A stretch of 64,000 nucleotides of DNA from Methylorubrum aminovorans (GCF_022179725.1 NZ_BPRC01000009.1:124001-188000), one strand, 5' to 3'. Counted from the first letter of the stretch, positions 9,153-17,698 are shown. The notes: generated by a model from the sequence alone, not told the origin. Program-made: numbers and translations.

Positions 9153-9422
9153 TCAGTGCAGGGTCCCCTCCCCCGGCTCGGCCGGATCATCCGCTGCGTC
9201 GATCGCCTCGGCGAAGGGGAATTCCAGGACCACCTCGCCCGCCTCGTCGGTGACGACGAGGATCGCCGCGACGAGACGCGGGTCACCACCCTCGTCCTCC
9301 AGACTCGCCCGGATCGTCGCCCGCGCCACCCGCCACGCCTGATCCGGATCGCGCAGCTCCACGCCATCCTCATCGGTGAGCGTGTCGGCGGCGATGCGAG
9401 TGTGGAAGAAGTAGCGCGGCAC
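9153..9422 (-). CDS. DUF6894-type small protein
   Basis: An 89-residue protein beginning PRYFFHTRIAADTLTDEDG, the typical opening of the DUF6894 family, which is abundant in Methylobacterium and Bradyrhizobium. The central helix DPDQAWRVARATIRASLED and the strand-rich VVTDEAGEVVLEFPFAEA complete the domain. The start is a GTG at 9420-9422, chosen because family members begin at exactly this residue. No function is established. The gene lies 13 bp downstream of a small exported glycine-rich protein on the same strand, so the two are probably co-transcribed. Confidence 0.72.
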   Translation of the reverse strand: MPRYFFHTRIAADTLTDEDGVELRDPDQAWRVARATIRASLEDEGGDPRLVAAILVVTDEAGEVVLEFPFAEAIDAADDPAEPGEGTLH

Positions 9423-9435
9423 GGGGAACGCTCGC

Positions 9436-9666
9436 TTACTTGGCCGGAGCTGGCTGCGCGTTCTGGCCGCCTGCCTTGTCCTTCTTGTTGGCCTCGTGGT
9501 GGCCGATGACGCAACCGGCGGCGGCACCGGCCTTGCCGTGGCCGGCCATGCTGCCCGCCGCACCGCCGACGACGGCCCCTTTGAGGCAGCCCTTGGCCTC
9601 GGCCGGGCCGGCGAGGGCCGCGACGCCCAGGGCGAGGACGGCGGCGGTGAGAATTGGATGCTTCAT
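9436..9666 (-). CDS. Small exported glycine/alanine-rich protein
   Basis: A 76-residue protein with a signal peptide (MKHPILTAAVLALGVAALAG, cleavage after AEA near residue 24). The mature part is a glycine-zipper-like stretch (LKGAVVGGAAGSMAGHGKAG, then AAAGCVIGHHEANKK) followed by a short Lys/Gln/Pro-rich tail. Two Cys are present. Glycine-zipper segments of this type occur in many small envelope proteins of unknown role. The ATG at 9666 follows GAGGTAGGTGCC on the coding strand, a fair ribosome-binding site. The DUF6894 gene follows closely. Function is unknown. Confidence 0.68.
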   Translation of the reverse strand: MKHPILTAAVLALGVAALAGPAEAKGCLKGAVVGGAAGSMAGHGKAGAAAGCVIGHHEANKKDKAGGQNAQPAPAK

Positions 9667-9697
9667 GGCACCTACCTCTTGGCGTGAGTCCCTCATG

Positions 9698-9735
9698 AAA
9701 GCATCGCCCGGAAGCCGAGGCTCCGGGCCGATGCG
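9698..9735. repeat. Dispersed palindrome, family 2, copy 1
   Basis: Imperfect palindrome with arms GCATCGCCCGGA and TCCGGGCCGATGC. It lies in the gap between the stop of the FAD-linked oxidase gene and the start of the small exported protein. It shares the AAGCATCG edge and a CCGGAAGCC core with the copies at 24161, 26006 and 59732, but is shorter and more diverged. It is the only copy of its family not attached to a stop codon. Confidence 0.5.
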
Positions 9736-9781
9736 ATCGGATGAGACGCCAACCGGCTGCCGACCGCATCCGTTCCGTCGG

Positions 9782-11215
9782 TCAGGCCGCGACCCGGCCT
9801 TCGAGCGGGAACACCTTGGCCGGGTTCATCAGCCAGGCCGGGTCGAACACGTTGCGCACCCGCATCTGCTGTTCGAGGTCAGCTTGCGCGTACTGGAAGC
9901 GCATCAGCTCGCGCTTCTCGATGCCGACGCCGTGCTCACCGGTGAGGCAGCCGCCGACCTCGACGCAGAGCTTGAGGATCGCGTCGCCCGCGGCCTCCGC
10001 CTTCTGCAACTCGCCGGGCGTGTTGATGTCGAACAGGATCAGCGGGTGCAGGTTGCCGTCGCCGGCGTGGAACACGTTGGCGACGCGAAGCCCCTGCTCG
10101 GCGCAGATCGCCTCGATCCGCTCCAGCACGTGGCCGAGCTGACCGGTCGGGATCGTGCCGTCCATGCAGATGTAGTCGGAGATGCGGCCGGTGGCGCCGA
10201 AGGCGGACTTGCGGCCCTTCCAGATCGCGGCGGACTCGGCCTCCGATTTCGAGACGCGGATGCTGGTCGGGTTGAAGCCTGCGGCGATGGCCTCGATGCG
10301 GGCCAGCATGTCCGTGCACTCCTCGTCCGATCCCTCGACCTCGATGATCAGCATCGCCGCGGCGTCGCGCGGGTAGCCGGCTCCCGAAAAATCGTCGGTG
10401 ATGAGGATCGCCTCGCGGTCCATGTACTCGATGGCGACGGGGATGATGCCGGCGGCGATGATCGCCGCGGTGCAGGCGCCGGCATCCTCGACCGAGGAGA
10501 AGCCGACCAGCGCGGGCCGCGCGCCTTCGGCCGCGCGCAGGATGCGCACGGTGGCCTCGGTGACGATGCCGAGCTGCCCTTCCGAGCCGCAGATCAGGCC
10601 GAGCAGGTCGTAGCCGGGCGCATCGAGATGCTCGCCGCCAAGCTCGACCACGGTGCCGTCGTTGGTCACCAGCGTCACGCCCATGAGGTTATTCGTGGTC
10701 ACGCCGTATTTCAGGCAATGCGCCCCGCCGGAATTCATGGCGATGTTGCCGGCGATGGTGCAGGCGAGCTGGCTCGACGGATCGGGGGCGTAGAAAAAGC
10801 CCTCGTGTGCCACGGCCCCCGAGATCGCGAGATTGGTGATCCCGGCCTCGACCCGGGCGGTGCGGTTGGCGAAATCGAGATCAAGGATGCGCGTCATCTT
10901 GCCCACCCCGAGGATGATCGCGTCTTCCTGCGCGATGGCGCCGCCAGCGAGTGACGTGCCGGCGCCGCGCGGCACCACCCGCACGCCGTTGGCGTGGCAA
11001 AAGGCCATCACCGCCGAGACCTCCGCGGTCGTCGAGGGCAGCACCACGGCGAGCGGCATCTTGCGGTAGGCGGTCAGCCCATCGGTCTCAAAGGCGCGGC
11101 GCTCGTCCTCCGTCGTCACCAGGGCCTCCGGCGCCACCAGCGCGGACAGCCCCTCGATGATCGCGTCACGGCGGGCGACGACATCCGCATCCGGTGCGGG
11201 GAAGGCGATCGACAT
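9782..11215 (-). CDS. glcD: FAD-linked oxidase, glycolate oxidase GlcD / D-lactate dehydrogenase type
   Basis: A 477-residue flavoprotein that oxidises a D-2-hydroxy acid (glycolate or D-lactate). The FAD_binding_4 (PCMH) domain occupies about residues 45-220, with VPRGAGTSLAGGAIAQ binding the cofactor. The C-terminal FAD-oxidase domain ends in CLTGEHGVGIEKRELM and NPAKVFP, as in GlcD. HAGDGNLHPLILFD supplies the conserved His pair. An ATG at 11215 is used with GGAGGAG about nine bases upstream; another ATG three codons earlier is too close to that site. No glcE or glcF is adjacent, so it may act alone as a D-lactate dehydrogenase (Dld-like); the exact substrate is uncertain. Confidence 0.88.
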   Translation of the reverse strand: MSIAFPAPDADVVARRDAIIEGLSALVAPEALVTTEDERRAFETDGLTAYRKMPLAVVLPSTTAEVSAVMAFCHANGVRVVPRGAGTSLAGGAIAQEDAIILGVGKMTRILDLDFANRTARVEAGITNLAISGAVAHEGFFYAPDPSSQLACTIAGNIAMNSGGAHCLKYGVTTNNLMGVTLVTNDGTVVELGGEHLDAPGYDLLGLICGSEGQLGIVTEATVRILRAAEGARPALVGFSSVEDAGACTAAIIAAGIIPVAIEYMDREAILITDDFSGAGYPRDAAAMLIIEVEGSDEECTDMLARIEAIAAGFNPTSIRVSKSEAESAAIWKGRKSAFGATGRISDYICMDGTIPTGQLGHVLERIEAICAEQGLRVANVFHAGDGNLHPLILFDINTPGELQKAEAAGDAILKLCVEVGGCLTGEHGVGIEKRELMRFQYAQADLEQQMRVRNVFDPAWLMNPAKVFPLEGRVAA

Positions 11216-11581
11216 GGCCGGCATCTCCTCCAGAAATGGGTTCGGCGTCTTCGCTCGGACGCGCGTTGTCGGACCGGGCTCACTTCGATGGTGAGCTCGC
11301 GCCGGTCGGTCATCCACAGGTGCCCTGCGGGACCTTCAGCCCCGCTTCAGCCGCCTGATCCTAGGTTTTACCCGGACGACGCCGATAGCGCATTCTAGCC
11401 GAAACACGTTCGAGACGCACAAGTGGTTCCTGCCGACCCATGCAGCCACCGAAAGGAGCGTGAGCGTCTTCGTGAAGTGGCCTCGGCTGGACGACTGCCC
11501 GGCTTAGTCTATATCTGTTCTAAGGCTAAAAGCTCTGCCATAAGCAAGCCGGCTTCGGCCGTTCCAAGGAGGAAAAAAACG
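11216..11581. other. Intergenic region between divergent glcD-like and cytochrome c genes
   Basis: 366 bp without a supported gene. It must contain promoters for both flanking genes. The right end is relatively AT-rich (TTAGTCTATATCTGTTCTAA around 11505-11524), a plausible promoter for the cytochrome gene. A strong ribosome-binding site AAGGAGG lies at about 11566-11572. No repeats or RNA genes were recognised. Confidence 0.5.
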
Positions 11582-11944
11582 ATGCGTCATCTCATCCTCG
11601 GCGCCGCCTTCGCGCTGCTGCTTCCTGTCGCCGCCCATGCCGAGGGCGATGCCGCCGCCGGCGAGAAGGCGTTCGCGCCCTGCAAGGCCTGCCACAACTT
11701 CGAGAAGAACGGCGTCGGCCCGACCCTGAAGGGCGTCTTCGGTGCGAAGGCTGGCGAGGGCGCCGACGGCTACGCCTTCTCCGACGCGCTGAAGAAGTCC
11801 GGCCTCACCTGGGACGAGGCCAACCTCAAGGAGTGGCTGATCGATCCGAAGAAGAAGGTCCCCGGCACCAAGATGGTCTTCCCCGGCGTCAAGGACCCCA
11901 AGAAGGTCGACGACATCATCGCCTACATCAAGTCGAAGTCCTAA
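11582..11944 (+). CDS. Class I cytochrome c (cytochrome cH-like)
   Basis: A 120-residue periplasmic cytochrome c. The signal peptide covers residues 1-20 (LLLPVAAHA). The haem site is C34KAC37H38 in FAPCKACHNFEKNGVGP, and the distal Met ligand lies in KVPGTKMVFPGVKDP, both typical of short cytochrome c2/c550 proteins. The sequence strongly recalls methylotroph cytochrome cH, which takes electrons from cytochrome cL of the methanol dehydrogenase chain and gives them to the terminal oxidase. That assignment is from memory, and other c-type cytochromes are possible. The ribosome-binding site is excellent and a strong intrinsic terminator follows 40 bp downstream, so the gene is probably a well-expressed single-gene unit. 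Confidence 0.9.
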   Translation: MRHLILGAAFALLLPVAAHAEGDAAAGEKAFAPCKACHNFEKNGVGPTLKGVFGAKAGEGADGYAFSDALKKSGLTWDEANLKEWLIDPKKKVPGTKMVFPGVKDPKKVDDIIAYIKSKS

Positions 11945-11984
11945 GTTTCGAGCGGCGCCCGCGCGCCGCTGTTTCGAAAAACGG

Positions 11985-12010
11985 AAAGCCGCCCTTCGGG
12001 GCGGCTTTTT
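11985..12010 (+). terminator. Rho-independent terminator of the cytochrome c gene
   Basis: The eight-base stem AGCCGCCC/GGGCGGCT with a TTCG tetraloop is followed by TTTTT. It starts 40 bp after the cytochrome stop codon. A GAAA stretch before the stem gives extra pairing with the T-run. Confidence 0.92.
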
Positions 12011-12075
12011 CGTATCCGGACTGCGATGGGATAGGCCCGTCATACCCGGATCGATCGGCTCCATTCGGATGGCAA

Positions 12076-12150
12076 AGCCGTGCCTCGGCGAGACCCATCG
12101 CGCTCCCCCTACGGGGATCTCAAGCGACGCGCAGCCTCGCCGATACGGCT
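12076..12150. repeat. Imperfect inverted repeat
   Basis: The left arm AGCCGTGCCTCGGCGAG (12076-12092) pairs with the right arm CTCGCCGATACGGCT (12136-12150), leaving a 43-base loop. It sits between the cytochrome terminator and the 3' end of the regulator gene. It could be a diverged palindromic repeat; no second copy was seen in the window. Confidence 0.35.
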
Positions 12151-12177
12151 TCTGTCTCGATTCAGCGGAACCGCGCT

Positions 12178-12663
12178 TCAGCCGGGCGCATTGGCCGCGG
12201 TCAGCTCGGTGCTGCCGGCACGGGCGTGAAGCTCGTCGCGCATCAGGGCCAGACTGTCGAGCAGCGCGCGCCGCTCATCGAGGGTCATCCCGGTCATGCC
12301 GCCCACCGTGTGAGGCAGGCAGTCCATCTTCCCCTTGAGGCCCCGCCCCTTCTCGGTGAGAAAGATGCTGACCTGACGCTCGTCCGGCCGGTCACGGGCG
12401 CGGCGGACATGGCCGGACGCTTCGAGGCGCTTGAGGAGCGGCGTGAGGGTGCCTGAATCGAGGAAGAGGCGGCTGCCGATTTCCTTGACCGAAAGGCCCT
12501 CCTCCTCCCACAGCACCAGCAGCACGAGATATTGCGGGTAGGTCAGCTCGTGGTGGGCCAGGAGGCTGCGGTAGGCGCGACCGAAGGCATGCGCCGCCGC
12601 GTAGACGGCGAAGCAGAGCTGGTTGTCGAGGGATTGCGGGTCATCGCGGCCCGTTTGACTCAT
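12178..12663 (-). CDS. ohrR: MarR family regulator, two-cysteine OhrR-like peroxide sensor
   Basis: A 161-residue winged-helix repressor. The N-terminus [21 protein letters not shown] matches OhrR closely and places the peroxidatic cysteine at Cys17. The only other cysteine is Cys115 in KMDCLPHTV, the position expected for the resolving residue of the two-Cys (Xanthomonas-type) class. The DNA-binding region is [20 protein letters not shown], with the wing [16 protein letters not shown]. Such proteins derepress an organic hydroperoxide resistance gene (ohr) after oxidation. No ohr gene lies beside it in this window, which is unusual. The start ATG at 12663 is the family start. Confidence 0.85.
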   Translation of the reverse strand: MSQTGRDDPQSLDNQLCFAVYAAAHAFGRAYRSLLAHHELTYPQYLVLLVLWEEEGLSVKEIGSRLFLDSGTLTPLLKRLEASGHVRRARDRPDERQVSIFLTEKGRGLKGKMDCLPHTVGGMTGMTLDERRALLDSLALMRDELHARAGSTELTAANAPG

Positions 12664-13333
12664 GACACTCTTCCTCGGTGCGCACGCGGCGCACTGTCGT
12701 TTCGAACCCGCCGACGGATCCGACACCGGCCGATATGGGGGCGGCGAGCCGCCTTCGCGAATCGTCGGGCCGCCTCGCGCTCCGCCGACGCCTCCGAAAA
12801 GGCCCCCGTGCGGAAGGCAGCAGCCTCTTTCGGCTCTGTGATCTTCCGCGACAGGCATCCCCGCCGACGGCAGCCGCGCGGCAGAAGCCCTGCGACAGAC
12901 CTAAGACTCGGACCCTAAAGAAAAATCGCCGTGGGTACAATCGAACCACGCGCATGGCTTTCGCGGCGATCCGCATGAAAGTCTCGCTTCCGAAGCCGGA
13001 CCGGCAAGAAACCTCCGCGCGCGCCTTGAAAGCCGGAGGCTAACACGGCCTCCGCTTGATCAGAGAGGGGAGCGGATCAGCAAGCCCGCGCGGCGCTTGA
13101 GCGAAAGCCAGATCCGCCATCCCGAAGGGATCGACCGGATTTGGTATGAGACCCCGCTTCGCGTGTGCCGCTCCATCGTCGATCCGAGGACGCCGCGTGG
13201 CGCTTTGACACCCCTCCGGATTATCACCTCAGGTATCGCCCCGACCGTCAGCGCGAGTGACAGCGAAGCGATCCGGGACGCGACCCGTCCGGGAGGGGCG
13301 CCCTAGCCGGCGGCCGTCCTTCGGGCCAATGCG
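12664..13333. other. 670-bp gap with no supported gene
   Basis: Located upstream of the ohrR-like gene. It must carry that gene's promoter and its likely operator. Open frames here have poor codon bias. An inverted repeat lies at 13108-13144. A second hairpin (GGAGGC and GCCTCC around 13036-13053) has no T-run. A short tract near 12930-12955 looks faintly like a tRNA T-arm but no cloverleaf can be drawn. No RNA gene is supported. Confidence 0.5.
13108..13144. repeat. Nested inverted repeat
   Basis: Outer arms CCAGATCCG and CGGATTTGG enclose an inner palindrome ATCCCGAAGGGAT. The nested symmetry resembles alphaproteobacterial intergenic palindromes; only this copy was found here. Confidence 0.45.
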
Positions 13334-13942
13334 CTAGCTCTTGCCGTTCCCCGCCTCGTCCCCGGTCGGCTCGGCCGGGCTGTCGATGGTGCAGGCCACC
13401 GCCTGGACCGCCGCGTCGGCCACGGCGCGTTCGCTCGGTAGGGCGGCGATGACCCGGACCACCGCGAAGCCGCGCCGGGCGGGTGCGATGATGCGCACGT
13501 CGCGCGTCACCTCGCCGGCCACGTCGTTGGCCAGAGCCTCATCGTACTGGGCGCGGGTCATCACCACGAGATCGAGGCCGCCACGCACCGCGGCCTGATC
13601 GGTCACCGCGTAGAAGGCGCCGCGGCGGCTGTGCATCGAGACCGAGAGCATCAGCGAACCGGCCTGGGCCGAGACCCGCATCGGCCCGTCGTCGAGGTCG
13701 TAGGAGCACACGCCGACCGAGACCGCCGGATCGGGATTGGGCAGCCACGCCCCGCCGGCAGCCGGCGGGCCGCCCGCGAGGCCGTGGATGCGCAAAGGGT
13801 GGTCGAGGGTCTCGCTCGCCCGGGCGCGGGTGAAGGCGTCGCCCTCCGAGAAGCGCGGGATCGCCAGCACGGTCGCGATGTGGACGATCCCGGCGATGAC
13901 GAGGCCGCAGGCGGTGGCGAGCCAGAAGGCGCTCCGGCTCAT
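13334..13942 (-). CDS. DUF1254-type membrane-anchored protein (COG5436-like)
   Basis: A 202-residue protein with an N-terminal membrane anchor or uncleaved signal (FWLATACGLVIAGIVHIATVL) followed by a periplasmic domain containing VGVCSYDLDDGPMRVSA and MHSRRGAFYAVTDQAA. It matches the short alphaproteobacterial proteins carrying the DUF1254 half of the DUF1254/DUF1214 pair. The start at 13942 overlaps the stop of the upstream DUF1214 gene as ATGA, a sign of translational coupling; an ATG three codons earlier is possible. Together with the DUF1214 protein and PBP1A it forms a three-gene operon, which points to a cell-envelope role that has not been defined. Confidence 0.75.
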   Translation of the reverse strand: MSRSAFWLATACGLVIAGIVHIATVLAIPRFSEGDAFTRARASETLDHPLRIHGLAGGPPAAGGAWLPNPDPAVSVGVCSYDLDDGPMRVSAQAGSLMLSVSMHSRRGAFYAVTDQAAVRGGLDLVVMTRAQYDEALANDVAGEVTRDVRIIAPARRGFAVVRVIAALPSERAVADAAVQAVACTIDSPAEPTGDEAGNGKS

Positions 13943-14622
13943 GAAGCGCACCCCGTCCGCTCGATCGCCGGCAGGCTGTCGCGGTCGAGCGAGCCAACGC
14001 TCGCGGCGACCGGCGTGTCGTAGAGGCGAAGCGCCAGCCGAACCGGCCCGCTCGGCCGCGGCATCGGCAGCCAGTTGCCGGCCTGAACCTCGGGACTGAG
14101 CAGGATCGCGAAACGGCCGTCCGTCTCGCGCAGGATCTCGGTGGAGGTGAATCCGGTTCGCACTGGTTCCTGCCCCGGCGCGGGCGCGCCGCGGCCGGAC
14201 ACGGTGATCGTCCAGGCACGGGCCGGGGGCGTGACCCCCGCGAGGCGATAGGTGCAGGCGGCATCCAGCGTCCGCCCGCTATCGTCGCTGGCCGCCGTCA
14301 GCAGCATGCCCTCCCCGACCGCGAGAGGAATGTCGCCGCGCCGCGCATTGACGGCGCGGGCATAGGGGTCGGAATCGAGCGAGCCGGCCTTGGGCCACGC
14401 CGTCCAACTTCCGATCGACGTTCCGCCGAAGGGATAGCCGCCGCTGGTGGCGTAGTCGGCGCTGGCGAGACCCAGAAGGCCGCCGAGGGTGAGCGCGTAG
14501 ACGAACAATCCCACCCGCGAACTGCGCGAGGCGGCGCCGCGCGCGAGGCGGCGCAAGCGTGAGGACGCATCCTCGCGCCCAGGGGCTCCGGTCGCCGGGC
14601 CGACTCCACTCGACAGGGCCAT
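13939..14622 (-). CDS. DUF1214 domain membrane-anchored protein (COG5402-like)
   Basis: A 227-residue protein with one N-terminal membrane segment (VGLFVYALTLGGLLGLASA). The periplasmic part ends in the DUF1214 signature (GPVRLALRLYDTPVAASV, then DRDSLPAIERTGC). Earlier motifs include GWTAWP-like SWTAWPKAG, ARRGDIPL and CTYRLAG. The ATG at 14622 begins 11 bp after the PBP1A stop. The stop overlaps the next start (ATGA). In large fused proteins DUF1254 and DUF1214 occur on one chain; here they are two adjacent genes whose products probably form a complex. Function is unknown; the operon context suggests peptidoglycan or outer-envelope metabolism. Confidence 0.77.
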   Translation of the reverse strand: MALSSGVGPATGAPGREDASSRLRRLARGAASRSSRVGLFVYALTLGGLLGLASADYATSGGYPFGGTSIGSWTAWPKAGSLDSDPYARAVNARRGDIPLAVGEGMLLTAASDDSGRTLDAACTYRLAGVTPPARAWTITVSGRGAPAPGQEPVRTGFTSTEILRETDGRFAILLSPEVQAGNWLPMPRPSGPVRLALRLYDTPVAASVGSLDRDSLPAIERTGCAS

Positions 14623-14633
14623 CGGGAGCGGCC

Positions 14634-16901
14634 TCAGGGCGTCCCGAAGCCGCCGGAGGCGCGGGCGCCCTCGGCGACGTCGACGGGCGCGAGGCCCGGT
14701 GCCCGCATCCGGTCGGGGGCGACGGCGCCGGAGCGCGCCGGCTCGGGCTTCGCCGCGGAGCGGCTGGTCTCGACGGTACGGAACAGACCGTTCAGGCTCG
14801 ACAGCACCTCGAAGGAGCGGCGCGAGAGCCGGCCGCTCGAACTGGCAGCCGCCGCCGCACTGTCGGCCTGGGCCTGGGCCGCCTGCGGCGCGCTCCTGCG
14901 GTCGTTCAGGCCGGGCATCGGCTTCAGCTCGATGCCCTGATGGGCAGGCGCCATGATCTCGTGCCACGTCATCGCGGGAAGCGAACCGCCGGTCATCTTG
15001 TTGGTCGGGCTGTGGTCGTCGTTGCCGTACCAGACGGCGCCGACATAATTGCCGGTGTAGCCCACGAACCATGCATCGCGGTAGCCGTTGGTGGTGCCGG
15101 TCTTGCCCGCGACCTTCACGCCCTCGATCTGGGCTTTGCGCGCGGTGCCCTCCTCGACGACCTTGTTGAGCATGTAATTCATGTCCGCCGTCACCTGGGA
15201 CGAGAGTACCTGCACCGGCTTCTCGTCGGCGTGGCGGTAGATCACCTCGCCGCTGGAATTGCGCACCTCGCTGGCGACGTAGGGCTTGGCGACCCGTCCG
15301 CCATTGGCGAAGACGGCGAAGCCCGCTGCCTGATCCATCACCGTCACCTCGGTGGCGCCGATCGGCAGGGAGGGCGTGTCGGTGAGCGGCGTCGTCACAC
15401 CCATCGCCTTGGCGAGCTGGATGATTCTCTCGCGCCCCGCCTTGGCCGCCTTCCACTCGTGAGTGATGCCCATCCCCTTGCCGATGGCGGTGGTGATCTT
15501 GATCGGGATCGTGTTGACCGATTTCGCCACCGCGAGCCACATCGGCTGGCGGCCGGAATAGGAGCGACCGTAATTCTGCGGGCACCAGTTGCCGACGCAG
15601 ACGGGCGAGTCCACCACCGCCGTGTCCGGCTTGTAGAGACCCGAGGCCAGCGCCGCGGCGTAGACGTAGGGCTTGAACGAGGAGCCGGGCTGGCGCAGCG
15701 CGTCGGTGGCGCGGTTGAACTGGCTCTCGCCGTAATCGGCGCCGCCGACCATGGCGCGCAGCGCCCCGTCGGGGTCGAGGATCACGACGCCCGCCTCGTC
15801 GACGTCGTACTGGTCACCGAAGCGGCGCAGGGTGTTCTCCACTGCCTGATCGGCGGAGCGCTGGATCGAGAGATCGAGCGGCGTCTTCACCGTGAGGACG
15901 CGGTCGTTGCGCAGCTTGCCGGCATCGGCCAGCCGCTTCACCTCGTTGAAGGCCCAGTCGAGGTAGTAGTCGGCGGTGATGTCCTTGGTGCGGGTCACCG
16001 GAGTCGCGGGGTTGCGCAACGCCGTCTGGATCTGACCCTCGGTGACGAAGCCGGCCTCGACCATGTTGTGCAGCACGTCCACCGCCCGGCTGCGGGCGGC
16101 CGGCAGGTTGACGTTGGGCGAGTACTTGGTCGGCGCCTTGAACAGGCCGGCGAGCATCGCGGCCTCCGCCAGCGTGATGTCCTGCAGACGCTTGCCGAAA
16201 TAGTAATCCGCCGCCGCCACCGCGCCGAAGGTGCCGCCGCCCATATAGGCGCGGTCGAGATAGAGCTTCAGGATCTGGTTCTTGGTCAGGTGCGTCTCGA
16301 GCCAGAACGAGAGGAACGCCTCGTTGATCTTGCGCTCCAGCGAGCGCTCGTTCGACAGGAACAGGTTCTTGGCGAGCTGCTGGGTCAGGGTCGAGCCGCC
16401 CTGCATGTTACCCTTGCCGGACGAGTTCGAGACGAGCGCCCGCGCCGTGCCGATCGGGTCGATGCCCCAATGCTCGTAGAAGCGCCGGTCCTCGGTCGAG
16501 AGCAGCGCCTTGATCATCAATTCGGGGAAATCGTCGAACTTCAGGGAGTCGTCGTGCTTGATGCCGCGGCGCCCGACCTCGGTGCCGTAGCGGTCGAGGA
16601 AGGTGACGGCGAGATCCTGGGCCTTGAGCCAGTTGTCGCTGGTGAGATTGAAGGCGGGCTGGGCCAGGAACAGCAGCATCAGGGCGCCGGCCGTGCCGAT
16701 GGTGACGCCCTCGCTGGTGAGGTCGAGGACGGTTCGCTTCCAGCCGCGGACGGAGAAGACCTGCATTCGCGCCTGGAAGCGCTCATAGGCCTCCGTCGTG
16801 GAATGGCTGCCCTCGTAGAGGCTCGCATTGACCCAGGCATCGAAGGCCAGGGCCGCGCGGCTGATCCGCGTCGTCAGCGTCTTGAGGCTGGGCAGGCGCA
16901 A
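14634..16901 (-). CDS. mrcA: Class A penicillin-binding protein 1A (glycosyltransferase/transpeptidase)
   Basis: A bifunctional peptidoglycan synthase of about 755 residues. It has a single membrane anchor (IGTAGALMLLFLAQPAFNL, about residues 70-90). The GT51 domain carries STEDRRFYEHWGID with the catalytic Glu, GGSTLTQQLAKNL and KINEAFLSFWLE. The transpeptidase domain carries PGSSFKPYVYAAA (SxxK, nucleophile Ser), SVNT (SxN) and KTGTTNGYRDAWFVG (KTG). All active-site motifs are intact. The start is uncertain. A TTG at 16901 begins the conserved LRLPSLKTLTTRIS segment and is used here; the frame stays open to an ATG at 17066, but that extra 55-residue stretch is Arg/Pro-rich and looks non-coding. 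It is the first gene of an operon with the DUF1214 and DUF1254 genes. Confidence 0.92.
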   Translation of the reverse strand: MRLPSLKTLTTRISRAALAFDAWVNASLYEGSHSTTEAYERFQARMQVFSVRGWKRTVLDLTSEGVTIGTAGALMLLFLAQPAFNLTSDNWLKAQDLAVTFLDRYGTEVGRRGIKHDDSLKFDDFPELMIKALLSTEDRRFYEHWGIDPIGTARALVSNSSGKGNMQGGSTLTQQLAKNLFLSNERSLERKINEAFLSFWLETHLTKNQILKLYLDRAYMGGGTFGAVAAADYYFGKRLQDITLAEAAMLAGLFKAPTKYSPNVNLPAARSRAVDVLHNMVEAGFVTEGQIQTALRNPATPVTRTKDITADYYLDWAFNEVKRLADAGKLRNDRVLTVKTPLDLSIQRSADQAVENTLRRFGDQYDVDEAGVVILDPDGALRAMVGGADYGESQFNRATDALRQPGSSFKPYVYAAALASGLYKPDTAVVDSPVCVGNWCPQNYGRSYSGRQPMWLAVAKSVNTIPIKITTAIGKGMGITHEWKAAKAGRERIIQLAKAMGVTTPLTDTPSLPIGATEVTVMDQAAGFAVFANGGRVAKPYVASEVRNSSGEVIYRHADEKPVQVLSSQVTADMNYMLNKVVEEGTARKAQIEGVKVAGKTGTTNGYRDAWFVGYTGNYVGAVWYGNDDHSPTNKMTGGSLPAMTWHEIMAPAHQGIELKPMPGLNDRRSAPQAAQAQADSAAAAASSSGRLSRRSFEVLSSLNGLFRTVETSRSAAKPEPARSGAVAPDRMRAPGLAPVDVAEGARASGGFGTP

Positions 16902-17223
16902 GGCGGATTCCGGTTTCTCTCGACGTTGGCCGGGTCGGTTGAGGAGCGGTGCAGACCGACAACGATACCCCGATACGTTCTGTATCAGGACACGCGCCGG
17001 CCCGCGAGCTTCCGCTTCCGTTAAGGAACGCGAAGAACGGGCCGGCGGCACCCGGCGCCCCGTCAACCGCGCATTAACCTTAAGAAAACTCTAACCGCCG
17101 AATCCGGCCGTCGGATGGCGTGGAGAGCCGATCATCCGGCCACGCTTGCCCCCGAGGCGGCCATGCGGCAGGAGGGGCACCCTGTCCCGAAACGAGACGA
17201 TCAAGGAAGGCGAGGCGCCAGAG

Positions 17224-17688
17224 ATGGCCGAGCGCAGCGATGGGCCGTTCTGGCGCGTGAAGAGCCTGGAGGCGATGAGCCCGGCGGAGTGGGAAAGCCT
17301 GTGCGACGGCTGCGGACGCTGCTGCCTGCTCAAGCTCGAGGACGACGACACCGGCGAGATCCACCACACCGATGTCGGATGCACGCTGCTCGACACCCAT
17401 ACCTGCCGCTGCCGCGACTATCGCAACCGTGCCAAGCGCGTGCCGGACTGCGTGCGCCTGACCCCTGAGGCGGTGCGCACGATTCCCTGGCTGCCGCCGA
17501 CCTGCGCCTACCGCCTCGTGCGCGAGGGCCGCGACCTGCCGGCCTGGCACCCGCTTAAGACCGGCCGCCGGGCGAGCGTCCACGAGGCCGGCATCTCGGT
17601 GCGCGGACGCGTCGCCGGCAACGAGGAGGAGTTTGCCGAGGAGGAACTGGTCGAGCGCATCGTCGCCTGGCCGGACGAGGCGGCGTGA
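17224..17688 (+). CDS. UPF0260 / YcgN family cysteine cluster protein
   Basis: A 154-residue cytoplasmic protein with the family's dense cysteine set: [12 protein letters not shown], then [15 protein letters not shown] and DCVRL, ending with PPTCAYRLV. The pattern suggests binding of Zn or an Fe-S cluster, as proposed for the family, but no biochemical role is established. The motif [10 protein letters not shown] is also typical. The ATG at 17224 follows GGCGAGGCG and begins at the conserved N-terminus ([19 protein letters not shown]). It stands alone and points toward the convergent acetyltransferase gene, 10 bp away. Confidence 0.85.
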   Translation: MAERSDGPFWRVKSLEAMSPAEWESLCDGCGRCCLLKLEDDDTGEIHHTDVGCTLLDTHTCRCRDYRNRAKRVPDCVRLTPEAVRTIPWLPPTCAYRLVREGRDLPAWHPLKTGRRASVHEAGISVRGRVAGNEEEFAEEELVERIVAWPDEAA

Positions 17689-17698
17689 CGCACGGGAC

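Noticed and set aside
12930..12960. Possible tRNA T-arm
   Set aside because: Only a weak GGTACAATCGAACC match; acceptor, D and anticodon stems cannot be formed around it.
13097..13306. 69-codon frame across the nested palindrome
   Set aside because: Much of its start is the translated palindrome; poor codon bias afterwards.
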